Assembly: GCA_963738205.1 (NCBI GenBank)
Contig: CAVTVQ010000006.1
Span: 868,001 to 932,000 of the forward strand
Origin: DATFQE01 sp963738205
Lineage (GTDB): Bacteria > Actinomycetota > Thermoleophilia > Gaiellales > Gaiellaceae
Direction of reading: 5' to 3'
Length of the DNA: 64,000 nt
A model generated the notes under the pieces. That model saw only the letters and a list, made by a program, of their open reading frames with translations, searched no databases and had not been told where the DNA came from. Positions 55,206 to 63,310 of this stretch are shown piece after piece. The position numbers and the translations under genes are program-made. Numbering within the stretch: position 1 is the first letter of the stretch; each line of letters starts with the position of its first letter.

Positions 55206-55234
55206 TGAATCCCGGAAGCGACCGAAGGGACCCG

Positions 55235-55882
55235 ATGGCACGACTGATCTTCGACATCACGATGTCGCTCGACGGCTTCGTCGCCGGCCCGAGCCCGACG
55301 CTCGAGGACCCGCTGGGCCGGGGCGGCATGCAGCTCCACGACTGGGCCACCGTCACGAAGGCGTGGCGCGAGCGCCACGGCCTCGAGGGCGGCGAGATCA
55401 ACATCGACGGCGACGTCATCGCCGAAGGGCTGGAGCGGCAGGGCGCCCTGATCATGGGCCGGGGGATGTTCAGCGGCGGCGCAGGCCCCTGGGAGGCCGA
55501 CCCCAATGCCAACGCCTGGTGGGGGGACGACCCGCCGTTTCACATGCCGGTGTTCATCCTCACTCACCACGCGCGCGAGCCGGTCGAGAAGCAGGGCGGG
55601 ACGACCTTCACGTTCGTGACCGACGGGATCGAGTCGGCGCTCGCCCAGGCCCGCGAAGCCGCCGGCGACAAGGACGTCGTCGTGGTCGGAGGCGCGAACG
55701 TCGTGCAGCAGTACCTCGCAGCCGGGCTCGTGGACGAGTTTCAGGTGCACGTCGCCCCGCTCCTCCTGGGCGGCGGTGTCCGTCTGTTCGACGAGCTCGG
55801 CTCGCCGACGCCGAAGGTGGAGCTCGTCCGGACGGTGGGCTCGCCCGCCGCGACCCACCTGACCTATCGCGTCGTCACGTGA
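55235..55882 (+). CDS. Dihydrofolate reductase family protein (RibD C-terminal-like)
   Basis: 215 residues, with GAAGGGA upstream. DITMSLDGFVAGP is the DHFR/RibD-C opening, ALIMGRGMF the NADPH-binding strand, and VVVGGANVVQQYLAAGLVDEFQVHVAPLLLGGGVRLF the Gly-Gly nucleotide loop and core. These small actinobacterial DHFR-like reductases are not the housekeeping FolA; substrate unknown. The stop overlaps the GTG of the AraC-type gene. Confidence 0.9.
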   Translation: MARLIFDITMSLDGFVAGPSPTLEDPLGRGGMQLHDWATVTKAWRERHGLEGGEINIDGDVIAEGLERQGALIMGRGMFSGGAGPWEADPNANAWWGDDPPFHMPVFILTHHAREPVEKQGGTTFTFVTDGIESALAQAREAAGDKDVVVVGGANVVQQYLAAGLVDEFQVHVAPLLLGGGVRLFDELGSPTPKVELVRTVGSPAATHLTYRVVT

Positions 55883-56313
55883 CGCCCGTCCCGCGGGCCC
55901 GCCATCTGCTGCGCGCCAAGGACCTCGTCGACGCGCGCTACCGCAACGAGCTCGACGTCCCCGCGCTCGCGCGCGCAGCACACCTGTCGCCCGCGCACTT
56001 CAGTCGCGAGTTCCGGCGGGCCTTCGGCGAGACGCCCCACCAGTACCTACTGATGCGGCGCATGGAGCGCGCCGCGGCTCTGCTGCGCAACACCGACCGC
56101 TCGGTCGCAGACATCTGTCTGACCGTCGGGATGCGCAGCATCGGCTCGTTCACCACCATGTTCACGAGGACGTTCGGCTGCTCGCCGACCAGGTACCGGG
56201 CCGCTCATCCGCCCGCGGCGCACCGAGCGCGCGTGCCGACCTGCGTCCTGCTCGCGTGGACCCGCCCTCAAACAGCAGTTTTCGAGAAGACAGTCGGGGC
56301 GTCGCCCGGCTAG
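55879..56313 (+). CDS. AraC-type helix-turn-helix regulator without sensor domain
   Basis: 144 residues. Two AraC helix-turn-helices: LDVPALARAAHLSPAHFSREFRRAFGETPHQYLLMRRMERAAALL and SVADICLTVGMRSIGSFTTMFTRTFGCSPTRYR. No N-terminal ligand domain. GTG start overlaps the DHFR-like stop (GTGA); the VOC gene follows 33 bases on. Short AraC proteins of this kind often sit beside VOC genes and control them (context). Confidence 0.88.
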   Translation: MTPVPRARHLLRAKDLVDARYRNELDVPALARAAHLSPAHFSREFRRAFGETPHQYLLMRRMERAAALLRNTDRSVADICLTVGMRSIGSFTTMFTRTFGCSPTRYRAAHPPAAHRARVPTCVLLAWTRPQTAVFEKTVGASPG

Positions 56314-56346
56314 CGTCGCGGCGAAGCGAACCGACGACAGAGGAGG

Positions 56347-56766
56347 ATGACCATGCTGAAGAGCCTGACCAACGTCCAGGTATGGGTCCACGACCAGGAC
56401 GAGGCACTCGCCTTCTACACCGAGAAGCTCGGAATGGAGCTCCGCGAGGACGTCACCGTCCCCGAGATGGGGAACTTCCGCTGGCTCTCGGTCGGCGTGC
56501 CCGGCCAGGACGTGTCGATCGCGCTGCTGACGATTCCCGGCCCACCGGTCTTCGAAGAGGAGACGCGCAAGAAGATCACCGACCTCATGGCCACGGGTGC
56601 ATCCGGCGGGCTCTTCTTCGCTACCGACGACATCGACGGCACCTACGAAGAGCTCAAGCAGCGGGGCGTCGAGTTCCAGCAGGAGCCCACGAAGCAGCCC
56701 TACGGCGTCGACGCGGGCTTCCGCGACCCGTCGGGCAATTCGATGCGGGTGGCGCAGCTCAGCTGA
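56347..56766 (+). CDS. VOC family protein
   Basis: 139 residues with AGGAGG upstream. VQVWVHDQDEALAFYTEKLGMELRED, GLFFATDDIDGTYEELKQRGVEF and GFRDPSGNSMRVAQ are a canonical VOC domain of the glyoxalase type. Clean. Third gene of the DHFR-like/AraC/VOC operon. Confidence 0.9.
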   Translation: MTMLKSLTNVQVWVHDQDEALAFYTEKLGMELREDVTVPEMGNFRWLSVGVPGQDVSIALLTIPGPPVFEEETRKKITDLMATGASGGLFFATDDIDGTYEELKQRGVEFQQEPTKQPYGVDAGFRDPSGNSMRVAQLS

Positions 56767-56822
56767 TCCGCGCTGTGCCCTCCGGCGCAAAACCGGGGCT
56801 TCGCCGATCGCGTAACGAGACA

Positions 56823-56850
56823 GGGGGAGGTTCCTCGATCCGCCTCCCCC
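56823..56850. terminator. Terminator hairpin after the VOC gene
   Basis: GGGGGAGG/CCTCCCCC, an 8-bp stem with a 12-base loop, 57 bases past the stop and 31 bases before the next start. Confidence 0.55.
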
Positions 56851-56880
56851 ATACTCGTCACCGATCCGGAGGGGGGAATC

Positions 56881-58366
56881 GTGACCCGACCCTTGCAGCT
56901 CCTAGTTGTCGTGCTCGGCGCTGCGCTTGCGGCAGCGTTCTTCGCGCCCGCCAGGGCACAAGCGGCGCCGAGTGTAGTCGACCCGAACCTGTCCGTCCGC
57001 ACCGCCGCGTCCGGCCTGGTAACGCCGATCAGCCTCGCCTTCCTCGGCAAGAACGACATGCTCGTGCTGGAGAAGGACACCGGGAAGGTCCAGCGCGTCG
57101 TCAACGGCACGTTGCGGAGCACCGTCCTCGACCTGCCGGTGAACCGCGCGTCCGAGCGTGGCCTGCTCGGCATCGCGCTGGACCCGCACTTCTGGGTCAC
57201 CGGCCGGCGTGTACCTGTACTGGACCGAGACGATCAGCGGGGTCGACACCGACGACCTCGCGGACACCCCGCTGCTCGGCAACCGCGTCGACCGCTACTT
57301 CTGGAACGGCTCGACGCTGACCTTCGACCGCAACATCATCAAGCTGCGCGCGTTCCAGGCGGACGCGGGCCAGCCGCTGCGCGGTAACCACGACGGCGGC
57401 GTCATGCGCTTCGGCCCCGACGGCAAGCTGTACGTCGTCATCGGCGACAACGGCCGCCGCGGGCAGACCCAGAACCTCGTCAACGGCCCGTTCGGGCCGG
57501 GCATTCCGGACGACCAGTTCGGCGGCCCGCAGCCAGACGACGCGCACCTCACCGGCGTGATCCTCAGGCTGAACGACGACGGCAGTGCACCTCACAGCAA
57601 CCCGTTCTTCCGCGTCGGTGCCGCGATGGGCGGCCAGGTCGGGGCGAACCTCCAGAAGGTCTTCGCGTACGGCCTGCGCAACAGCTTCGGCATGGCCTTC
57701 GACCCGAAGTCCGGCGAGCTCTGGGAGCAGGAGAACGGCGACGACAGCTTCACGGAGCTCAACCGAGCGCAGCCCGGCTTCAACTCCGGCTGGGTGCAGA
57801 TCATGGGGCCGCCCGAGCGGATCGCCCAGTTCAAGGCGATCGAGACGACGGTGACGCCGTCACCGCCCGATCCGTTCGCGGCGACGTACTTCGGCCTGCA
57901 GCAGATCCGCTGGCTGCCGACGAACATCGCCGACACGCCGGCCGAGGCGCTGTCCCGGCTGTTCATGCTCCCCGGTGCGCACTACAGCGCCCCGGAGTTC
58001 AGCTGGAAATTCGAGGTCGCGCCCGCGGGCATCGGCTTCCTCGACAGCAAGGCGCTCGGCAACAAGTACCGGAACGACCTCTTCGTCGCCTCGGCCCGAG
58101 TCTTCCTCGAGGGCGGCATGATCTTCCGCTTCAACTTGAAGGGGAACCGCAGGTCGTTCGACCTCGACGATCGGCGACTCGCCGACCTGGTCGCGGACAA
58201 CGTGCACAAGTGGGAGATCACCGAGAGTGAGAGCCTGCTCTTCGGCCGCAACTTCGGCATCGGCACCGACGTCCAGACCGGGCCGAACGGCAACCTCTAC
58301 GTCGTATCGCTGACCGACGGAGCGGTGTACGAGATCTTCCGCCCGCAGAAGCACGACGACGACTAG
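56881..58366 (+). CDS. PQQ-dependent sugar dehydrogenase-like secreted protein (one indel)
   Basis: About 495 residues. Signal peptide (1-28, ending AQAA), then a six-bladed propeller of the glucose/sorbosone dehydrogenase family: LVTPISLAFLGKNDMLVLEK, RGLLGIALDPHF, GNHDGGVMRFGPDGKLYVVIGDN, FAYGLRNSFGMAFDPKSGELWEQENGDD. The His of GNHDGG and the GLRN Arg-Asn are typical PQQ/Ca ligands. One extra base near 57205 splits it. Strong ribosome site (GGAGGGGGG) before the GTG. Probably oxidises an aldose outside the membrane; cofactor and substrate inferred from family. Confidence 0.85.
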
Positions 58367-58377
58367 ACGTTGGCGCG

Positions 58378-58409
58378 AGACGGTGCGGCCCCACGGGGCC
58401 GCACCGTCT
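58378..58409. terminator. Bidirectional terminator hairpin
   Basis: 15-bp perfect stem AGACGGTGCGGCCCC with its complement, 2-base loop, between the convergent sugar dehydrogenase and oxidoreductase genes; it includes the last bases of the oxidoreductase stop codon. Confidence 0.8.
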
Positions 58410-59330
58410 AGGCGATCGTGAGACCGAGCTTGCCCTGGTTATGCGTCGCCGGCAGCGCCTGGAGCGCTTCCCCGGCCTGTTCGAGCCGGTAGCTGCGTCG
58501 GATCGGAACCCGAAGCGCGCCGCTGTCGAGCAGCTCGGCCAGCCGCTCGAGATTCGCAGGCGTCGGCACTGCCATGACGTTGAAGCGTCCAGGCCCCTCC
58601 CCCGCCGCGCCGAGCGTTGACGCGAGCCGGCCGCCGTCGTTCAGGAGCGACGGGTCGGGCGCCTGCGAGACGACGTCGAGAATCGCGTCCACGCCGCCGG
58701 AATGGCCGGCGCGAACCGCCGAGGCGACGTCCGCATTCCGGTCGACGACCTCGCCGGCGCCGAGGTCGCGCAGGTAGTCCTCGTCCTCGGCCAGCGCCGG
58801 CCCGATGACGTTGGCGGCCGCGGCGGAGGCAAGCTGGACGAAGAAGCTGCCGACGCCGCCGGTCGCCCCCACGACGAGCACGGTCTCGCCCGCGCCGGGA
58901 GCGAGCGCGTCGAAGGCGGCGATCGCACTGATCGCCGCGAGCGCGCCGCCCCTGCCTGGGCGTAGTCCACGTTCCGGGGCTTCGAAGCGACGAAGTTGTC
59001 CTCGGGAAGGGTGATCAGCTCCGCCCAGCTCCCCTCGTGCACGGTCGGGTTCGCGTGCAGCACGAAGCCGAAGACCTCCTCCCCCACTTCGAAGCGGGTC
59101 ACACTGGAGCCGACCTCCTCCACCGTGCCGGCGAAATCGCGGCCGAGCGTGACCGGGAACTCGTGCTCGACCATCTCCTTCAAGGCGCCCGCGGCGATGA
59201 AGACGTCCACCGGGTTGACCGACGATGCGCGCACGCGCACGAGAATCTGGTCGTCGGCGACCGGAGGCTCGGGGACCTGGTCTCGCAGCGCCGGCTGCAA
59301 ACCAAAGCCATCCAGCGTGAAGGCCCGCAT
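58408..59330 (-). CDS. Zinc-free MDR (quinone oxidoreductase-like) dehydrogenase (one indel)
   Basis: About 307 residues. SSVNPVDVFIAAG, FPVTLGRDFAGTVEEVG and VGATGGVGSFFVQLA (the Rossmann Gly loop for NADPH) identify the medium-chain quinone oxidoreductase/alkenal reductase group; zinc ligands are absent. A lost G near 58955 splits it (corrected GAAALAAISAIAAFDAL). ATG at 59330. Reduces quinones or alkenals with NADPH in relatives. Confidence 0.85.
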
Positions 59331-59376
59331 CCCCCTATTTGATCACCTGCTCGACGAGCTCGTAGCCAAACCCGTG

Positions 59377-59432
59377 CTGGGGTCAGGTCTTGCGTTGCCA
59401 CACCGGTGCTTCGATGCAAGACCTGACCCCAG
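59377..59432. repeat. REP/BIME-like palindromic element
   Basis: CTGGGGTCAGGTCTTGC and its exact reverse complement, 17 bp each, flank a 22-base centre. It lies between the oxidoreductase and TPR-cyclase genes. Palindromes with GGGGTCAG..CTGACCCC arms are widespread intergenic repeats associated with REP-type (Y1) transposases in other bacteria. Confidence 0.7.
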
Positions 59433-59485
59433 AGGCTCACGGGCGGCGACTGGCGGCCGCGATCAGACAAGTGTTCAATGGAGGG

Positions 59486-61420
59486 ATGGCCCAGACTGTG
59501 GACGGCCTACAAGCCGCGCGCCTCGCGGCTGCGCGACCCGCCTGGCGCGAGGCGTACGACGCGTACTCGCGCGTCGACGCCGAAGACCTGACGCCGGAAG
59601 ATCTCGAGCTGTTCGCCTCCGCTTCCTGGTGGAACGGCAAGCTCGAGGATGCGATCGGCCTCCGCGAGCGCGCCTACGCAGGCTTCGTTTCGGCAGACGA
59701 CACGATCAGCGCCGCCCGTATCGCCTTGACCCTTTCGGAGGACCACATCGGCCGGGCCGCCTACTCGGTTTCCCGCGGCTGGTTCGCGAAGGCCGAACGG
59801 CTGCTCGCCGACGAGCCCGAGTCGGTCGAGCACGCCCACCTCGTCTTCACACGTGGGATCAACACCATGTTCGGAGGCGGCGAGCTTCACGAGGCCGTCG
59901 CTCTCCTCGAGCGCGCGTTCGAGCTCGCGCAGCGATTCGGCGACCGCGACACGCAGGCGCTGGCACTCGGCGCGCGGGGCCGCGCGCTGATCAAGATGGG
60001 CGAGGTCGAACAGGGGCTCGCGCTGCTCGACGAAGCGACTGCGGCCGCGCTGTGCGGGGAGTTGCAGCCGTTCTCCACGGGTCTCGTCTACTGCATCACG
60101 ATCAGCTCGTGCCAGGACCTCGGCGACTACCGGCGCGCGGCCGAGTGGACCGAGGAAGCGAATCGCTGGTGCGACCGCCTCGACGTGACCGGGTTCCCCG
60201 GCGCGTGTCGAGTCCATCGCGCGGAGGTCATGCGCCGTCGCGGCGACTGGAGCGGGGCAGAGAAGCAAGCGCTCGCAGCCTGCGAGGAGCTCCATGACTT
60301 CGAGCGCTCGATCACCGCGGCCGGTTACTACGAAGTCGGTGAGATCCGCCGCCTGCGGGGCGACTTCGCAGCCGCCGAGGAGGCATACGGGACGGCACAT
60401 GAGCTCGGACGGACCGCCCAGCCCGGGTTGGCGCTCTTGCGACTGGCGGAGGGCAAGGTCGACAGCGCCGTGGCCGGGATCCTGCGCACGCTCGACGAAG
60501 TCCACGATCCGCTCATGCGCCTGCGCCATCTCCCGGCGCAGGTCGAGATCGCTCTCGCGGCCTTGGATCTCAAGACCGCTCGCGCGGCGGCCCAGGAGCT
60601 GGAGACACACGTCGATTCCTTCAAGATCGGCGGCAGCCGGGCGCCGGCGTTCGACGCAACGGTCCATGTCGGGTACGGCCGGATCCAGCTCGCCGAAGGT
60701 GACAATGTCGAAGCCGCCGCCTCCTTGCGCCGAGCCCGAGACGAGTGGCAGCAAGTCGGCGCGCCGTACGAGACGGCGGTGGCGCGCATGCTGCTCGGTG
60801 TGGCCTTCCGTCGCCAGGGCGACGAAGATGCGGCGACGGCCGAGCTCGAGGCCGCACTCTCGGCGTTCGCGCGCCTGGGCGCCAGGCTCGACGAGGAACG
60901 CGTCAAGGAGCACCTCGGCCGCCTCGAGGCCCGTCGAACCTTCCTCTTCACCGACATCGTCGACTCGACGAGGCTCCTCGAGACGCTCGGCGACGAGAAG
61001 TGGAAGAAGCTCCTCGCCCGTCACGACGCAGTGCTCCGGGCCGAGATCGTCGAGCACGGCGGCACGGTGATCAAGCACACGGGTGATGGCTTCTTCGCGG
61101 CCTTCGACAACCCGAAGGCCGCCATCGATGCGGCGGTCGCGATCCAGCGGGCGCTTGCCGACGAGATCGTCGCGCCGGATGTCCGGATCGGCGCGCACAG
61201 CGGTGGAGCGTTCCGCACCGACGGCGACGCCGCCGACTACGGCGGCGAGGGAGTTCACGTGGCTGCTCGGGTCGGCGCGGCTGCAGGTGCCGCCGAGATC
61301 CTGTTCAGCCGCGACACCCTGGACGGGGTCTCCACGGCCTATCGCCTGTCGAAGCCGCGCAGCGCGACGCTGCAGGGGTTCGAGGAGCCGGTCGAGCTCG
61401 TTTCGGTCGACTGGCGCTGA
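59486..61420 (+). CDS. Helical-repeat protein with C-terminal class III nucleotide cyclase domain
   Basis: 644 residues from ATG 59486 (earlier in-frame codons fall inside the REP element). Residues 1-480 are TPR-like repeats. From about 485 a class III cyclase domain follows: RTFLFTDIVDSTRLLE (first metal Asp), GGTVIKHTGDGFFAAF (second metal Asp) and GEGVHVAARVGAAAG with the transition-state Arg; His stands where Asn is usual. Cyclase activity, probably making cAMP, is likely but the His change should be noted. Clean. May supply signal to cNMP proteins like that at 3-995. Confidence 0.87.
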   Translation: MAQTVDGLQAARLAAARPAWREAYDAYSRVDAEDLTPEDLELFASASWWNGKLEDAIGLRERAYAGFVSADDTISAARIALTLSEDHIGRAAYSVSRGWFAKAERLLADEPESVEHAHLVFTRGINTMFGGGELHEAVALLERAFELAQRFGDRDTQALALGARGRALIKMGEVEQGLALLDEATAAALCGELQPFSTGLVYCITISSCQDLGDYRRAAEWTEEANRWCDRLDVTGFPGACRVHRAEVMRRRGDWSGAEKQALAACEELHDFERSITAAGYYEVGEIRRLRGDFAAAEEAYGTAHELGRTAQPGLALLRLAEGKVDSAVAGILRTLDEVHDPLMRLRHLPAQVEIALAALDLKTARAAAQELETHVDSFKIGGSRAPAFDATVHVGYGRIQLAEGDNVEAAASLRRARDEWQQVGAPYETAVARMLLGVAFRRQGDEDAATAELEAALSAFARLGARLDEERVKEHLGRLEARRTFLFTDIVDSTRLLETLGDEKWKKLLARHDAVLRAEIVEHGGTVIKHTGDGFFAAFDNPKAAIDAAVAIQRALADEIVAPDVRIGAHSGGAFRTDGDAADYGGEGVHVAARVGAAAGAAEILFSRDTLDGVSTAYRLSKPRSATLQGFEEPVELVSVDWR

Positions 61421-61453
61421 GAGCGCCTCCTGGCGGACGTCGAGCCGACAGCC

Positions 61454-61479
61454 GATGATTTCACCGGCGGCGTGGAGTC
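61454..61479 (+). promoter_or_regulatory. ECF-type promoter, weaker copy, before the VOC gene
   Basis: GATGATTTCA, 13 bases, GTC, in the intergenic region 73 bases upstream of the ATG at 61552. Matches the GATGAnTT core and spacing of the four other sites. Confidence 0.45.
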
Positions 61480-61551
61480 TGTTCGTGCGGGAACCCACCT
61501 TCGAGCGCCGATTTGGCACTCGGGACGACGGACGGCGACAGGAGATGATGC

Positions 61552-61968
61552 ATGAGCGAGTCGACTCAGAGGGACGAAAACACACAGGCAGCGTGGCCCG
61601 GAGGGATCGCCGCGATCACGCTCTTCGTCGAGGAACTCGCGGCGGCGAAGCGCTTCTATAGCGACGTGTTCCAGCTCCCAGTCTTCTACGAAGACGACAA
61701 CTCGACCGTTTTCAAGTTCGGTGACACGCTCGTCAACCTGCTTGAGGCAAGCGAAGCGCCCGCGCTTGTCGCGCCTGCGACCCTCGCGACTCCCGACTCG
61801 GGCGTCAGGTTCCAATTCACGGTAGGCGTTGACGACGTGGATGCGACGGTCGACGAACTGACGAGCCGCGGAGTCGAACTGCTGAACGGGCCGATGGATC
61901 GTCCCTGGGGGATCCGCACCGCCAGCTTCCGCGATCCGGCCGGTCACATCTGGGAGGTCGCCCACTAG
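61552..61968 (+). CDS. VOC family protein
   Basis: 138 residues. ITLFVEELAAAKRFYSDVFQLPVFYED, VDDVDATVDELTSRGVELLNGP and ASFRDPAGHIWEVAH are a VOC domain with metal-ligand positions His/Glu at the end. Clean. Preceded by GGAGATG and by a possible ECF promoter. Confidence 0.9.
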   Translation: MSESTQRDENTQAAWPGGIAAITLFVEELAAAKRFYSDVFQLPVFYEDDNSTVFKFGDTLVNLLEASEAPALVAPATLATPDSGVRFQFTVGVDDVDATVDELTSRGVELLNGPMDRPWGIRTASFRDPAGHIWEVAH

Positions 61969-62032
61969 CACCACAGTCAGCGGACCCTTGGGAACCCTCC
62001 GACGCTCTGCGCAGGTCTGGCATCGTTCGCCG

Positions 62033-62350
62033 ATGCCCACAGACCAATACCACGAGCCGCCCGAAGAGCTCGGCGAAGACATCCGCACGTTCGCCCGCAT
62101 GATCACCTCGCTGCAGGAGGAGGCCGAGGCGATCGGCTGGTACGAGCAGCGGATCTCCGTCGAGAAGGACGACGAAGCCCGCAGCATCATGGAGCACGCG
62201 CAAAGCGAGGAGTTCCTCCACTTCGCGATGGACCTCGAGTTCCTGGCTCGCCGCAAGGAGAAGTGGCGCATCGCGCTGCAGAAGATCCTCTTCCGCGAGG
62301 GCGACATCGTCGAGAACGCCGAGCAGGCCGAGGACGCCATCGAGGAGTAG
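62033..62350 (+). CDS. Encapsulated-ferritin-like (EncFtn) protein, no shell gene nearby
   Basis: 105 residues. QYHEPPEEL opens the protein as in encapsulin-associated ferritins. Glu30, Glu60 and His63 have exactly the spacing of the Rhodospirillum rubrum EncFtn iron ligands Glu32/Glu62/His65, and Glu29, Glu32, Trp36, Tyr37 match its entry-site residues. Two helices of this type assemble as a ring of dimers that oxidises Fe(II). The C-terminus (VENAEQAEDAIEE) lacks the usual LGIGSL-type shell-targeting peptide, and no encapsulin gene is in the window. Confidence 0.78.
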   Translation: MPTDQYHEPPEELGEDIRTFARMITSLQEEAEAIGWYEQRISVEKDDEARSIMEHAQSEEFLHFAMDLEFLARRKEKWRIALQKILFREGDIVENAEQAEDAIEE

Positions 62351-62386
62351 GCGGGGCTCGCCGACCGCGTGGCCGACGAGCCCGCC
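62350..62386. terminator. Possible bidirectional terminator
   Basis: GGGCTCG/CGAGCCC stem with 3 further pairs beyond a bulge and a 16-base loop, between the convergent ferritin-like and VOC genes. Confidence 0.4.
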
Positions 62387-62396
62387 GCCTCCCGCT

Positions 62397-62782
62397 CTAC
62401 GCCTCCGCGTACGGCGCGTAGCGGCGGTGCAGGATGAGTGCGTTCCCGTCGGGGTCGCGGAAGCCGGCGATGTGGACACCCCCGAGTCGATCACCTCGGC
62501 GACCTCGACGCCGGCCTCCTGGAGCTTGGTCCTCGCCTCCTCTACGTCCGGCACTCGGAGCGCGATCGGCACCGTGTTCGGCTGGAAGTTCTCGAGGAAC
62601 TGCGGTCCCATCGCCTCCGGGGAAATCAGGGCGAGCGTGACGTTCTCCATGTCGTACTCGACCCAGCGGTCACCCGAGTTCGGGCTCCGCGGCAGCCCGA
62701 GCGTCTGGCCGTAGAACTCGTCCGCCTGCTTGAGGTTGCGGACGGGGACACCAACGAAATCGACGTGCTCTGAATCGATCAT
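62397..62782 (-). CDS. VOC family protein (one indel)
   Basis: About 128 residues. DFVGVPVRNLKQADEFYGQTLGLPRS, IALRVPDVEEARTKLQEAGVEV and, after restoring a lost base near 62480, HIAGFRDPDGNALILHRRYAPYAEA. A canonical VOC domain. Good ribosome site (GGAGGAAT) before the ATG at 62782. Confidence 0.85.
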
Positions 62783-62799
62783 GGATTCCTCCCGCGTCG

Positions 62800-63294
62800 T
62801 TAGGACGAGCTGCCGGTCGCGGCGGTCACGCCTCCGGCGCTGCTGCCGGCGTCCTTGGCCAGCCCGCGCACCACGAACGCCGTGAAGAGCACGAGCCCGG
62901 GATCGAGCTGCTCGGCGTCCTCGGTCGTGAGCTTGACGGGCCGACGGCCCCAGCCCTTGCCGTCGAAGACGGCGAGCTCGCGATCACCGTCAGCGAGGGC
63001 GTAGCGCTCTCGCCAGTTGCTAGCCGCGCGGAGCGTCAACTCGCGACCGGCCCAGCGCAGCGTGCCGCCCCGCCGGAGCCCGCGCGCCTGGAACTCGCCG
63101 ACGGCAGTGTCCGTCGCGTCGGTGGCCTCGACGACTTGTCGCCAGAGCCCGCCACGCCGGAACGTCCAGCGGGCGCCGTCGGCCTCCGCGATCGCGGTCC
63201 GCGTCAGCAATCCCCTCAGGCGCAGGCGGCCGACCCCCTTGAGCGCGTAGGCGCGGCGGTCGTCGGCCGTGCGCGTGAGCTCCAGGTCGGCCAT
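62800..63294 (-). CDS. Uncharacterised protein (possibly Tubby/LURP-one-like fold)
   Basis: 164 residues, clean. Repeated short beta strands with Arg/Trp at turns (LRRGGTLRWAGRELTLRAASNWRERYALADGDRELAVFDGKGWGRRPVKL) resemble actinobacterial proteins of the LURP-one/phospholipid-scramblase-like barrel; this is a weak guess. The end is Gly/Ser/Thr-rich. 17 bases upstream of the VOC gene on the same strand. Confidence 0.55.
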   Translation of the reverse strand: MADLELTRTADDRRAYALKGVGRLRLRGLLTRTAIAEADGARWTFRRGGLWRQVVEATDATDTAVGEFQARGLRRGGTLRWAGRELTLRAASNWRERYALADGDRELAVFDGKGWGRRPVKLTTEDAEQLDPGLVLFTAFVVRGLAKDAGSSAGGVTAATGSSS

Positions 63295-63310
63295 CTCCCC
63301 AGACTAGGCG

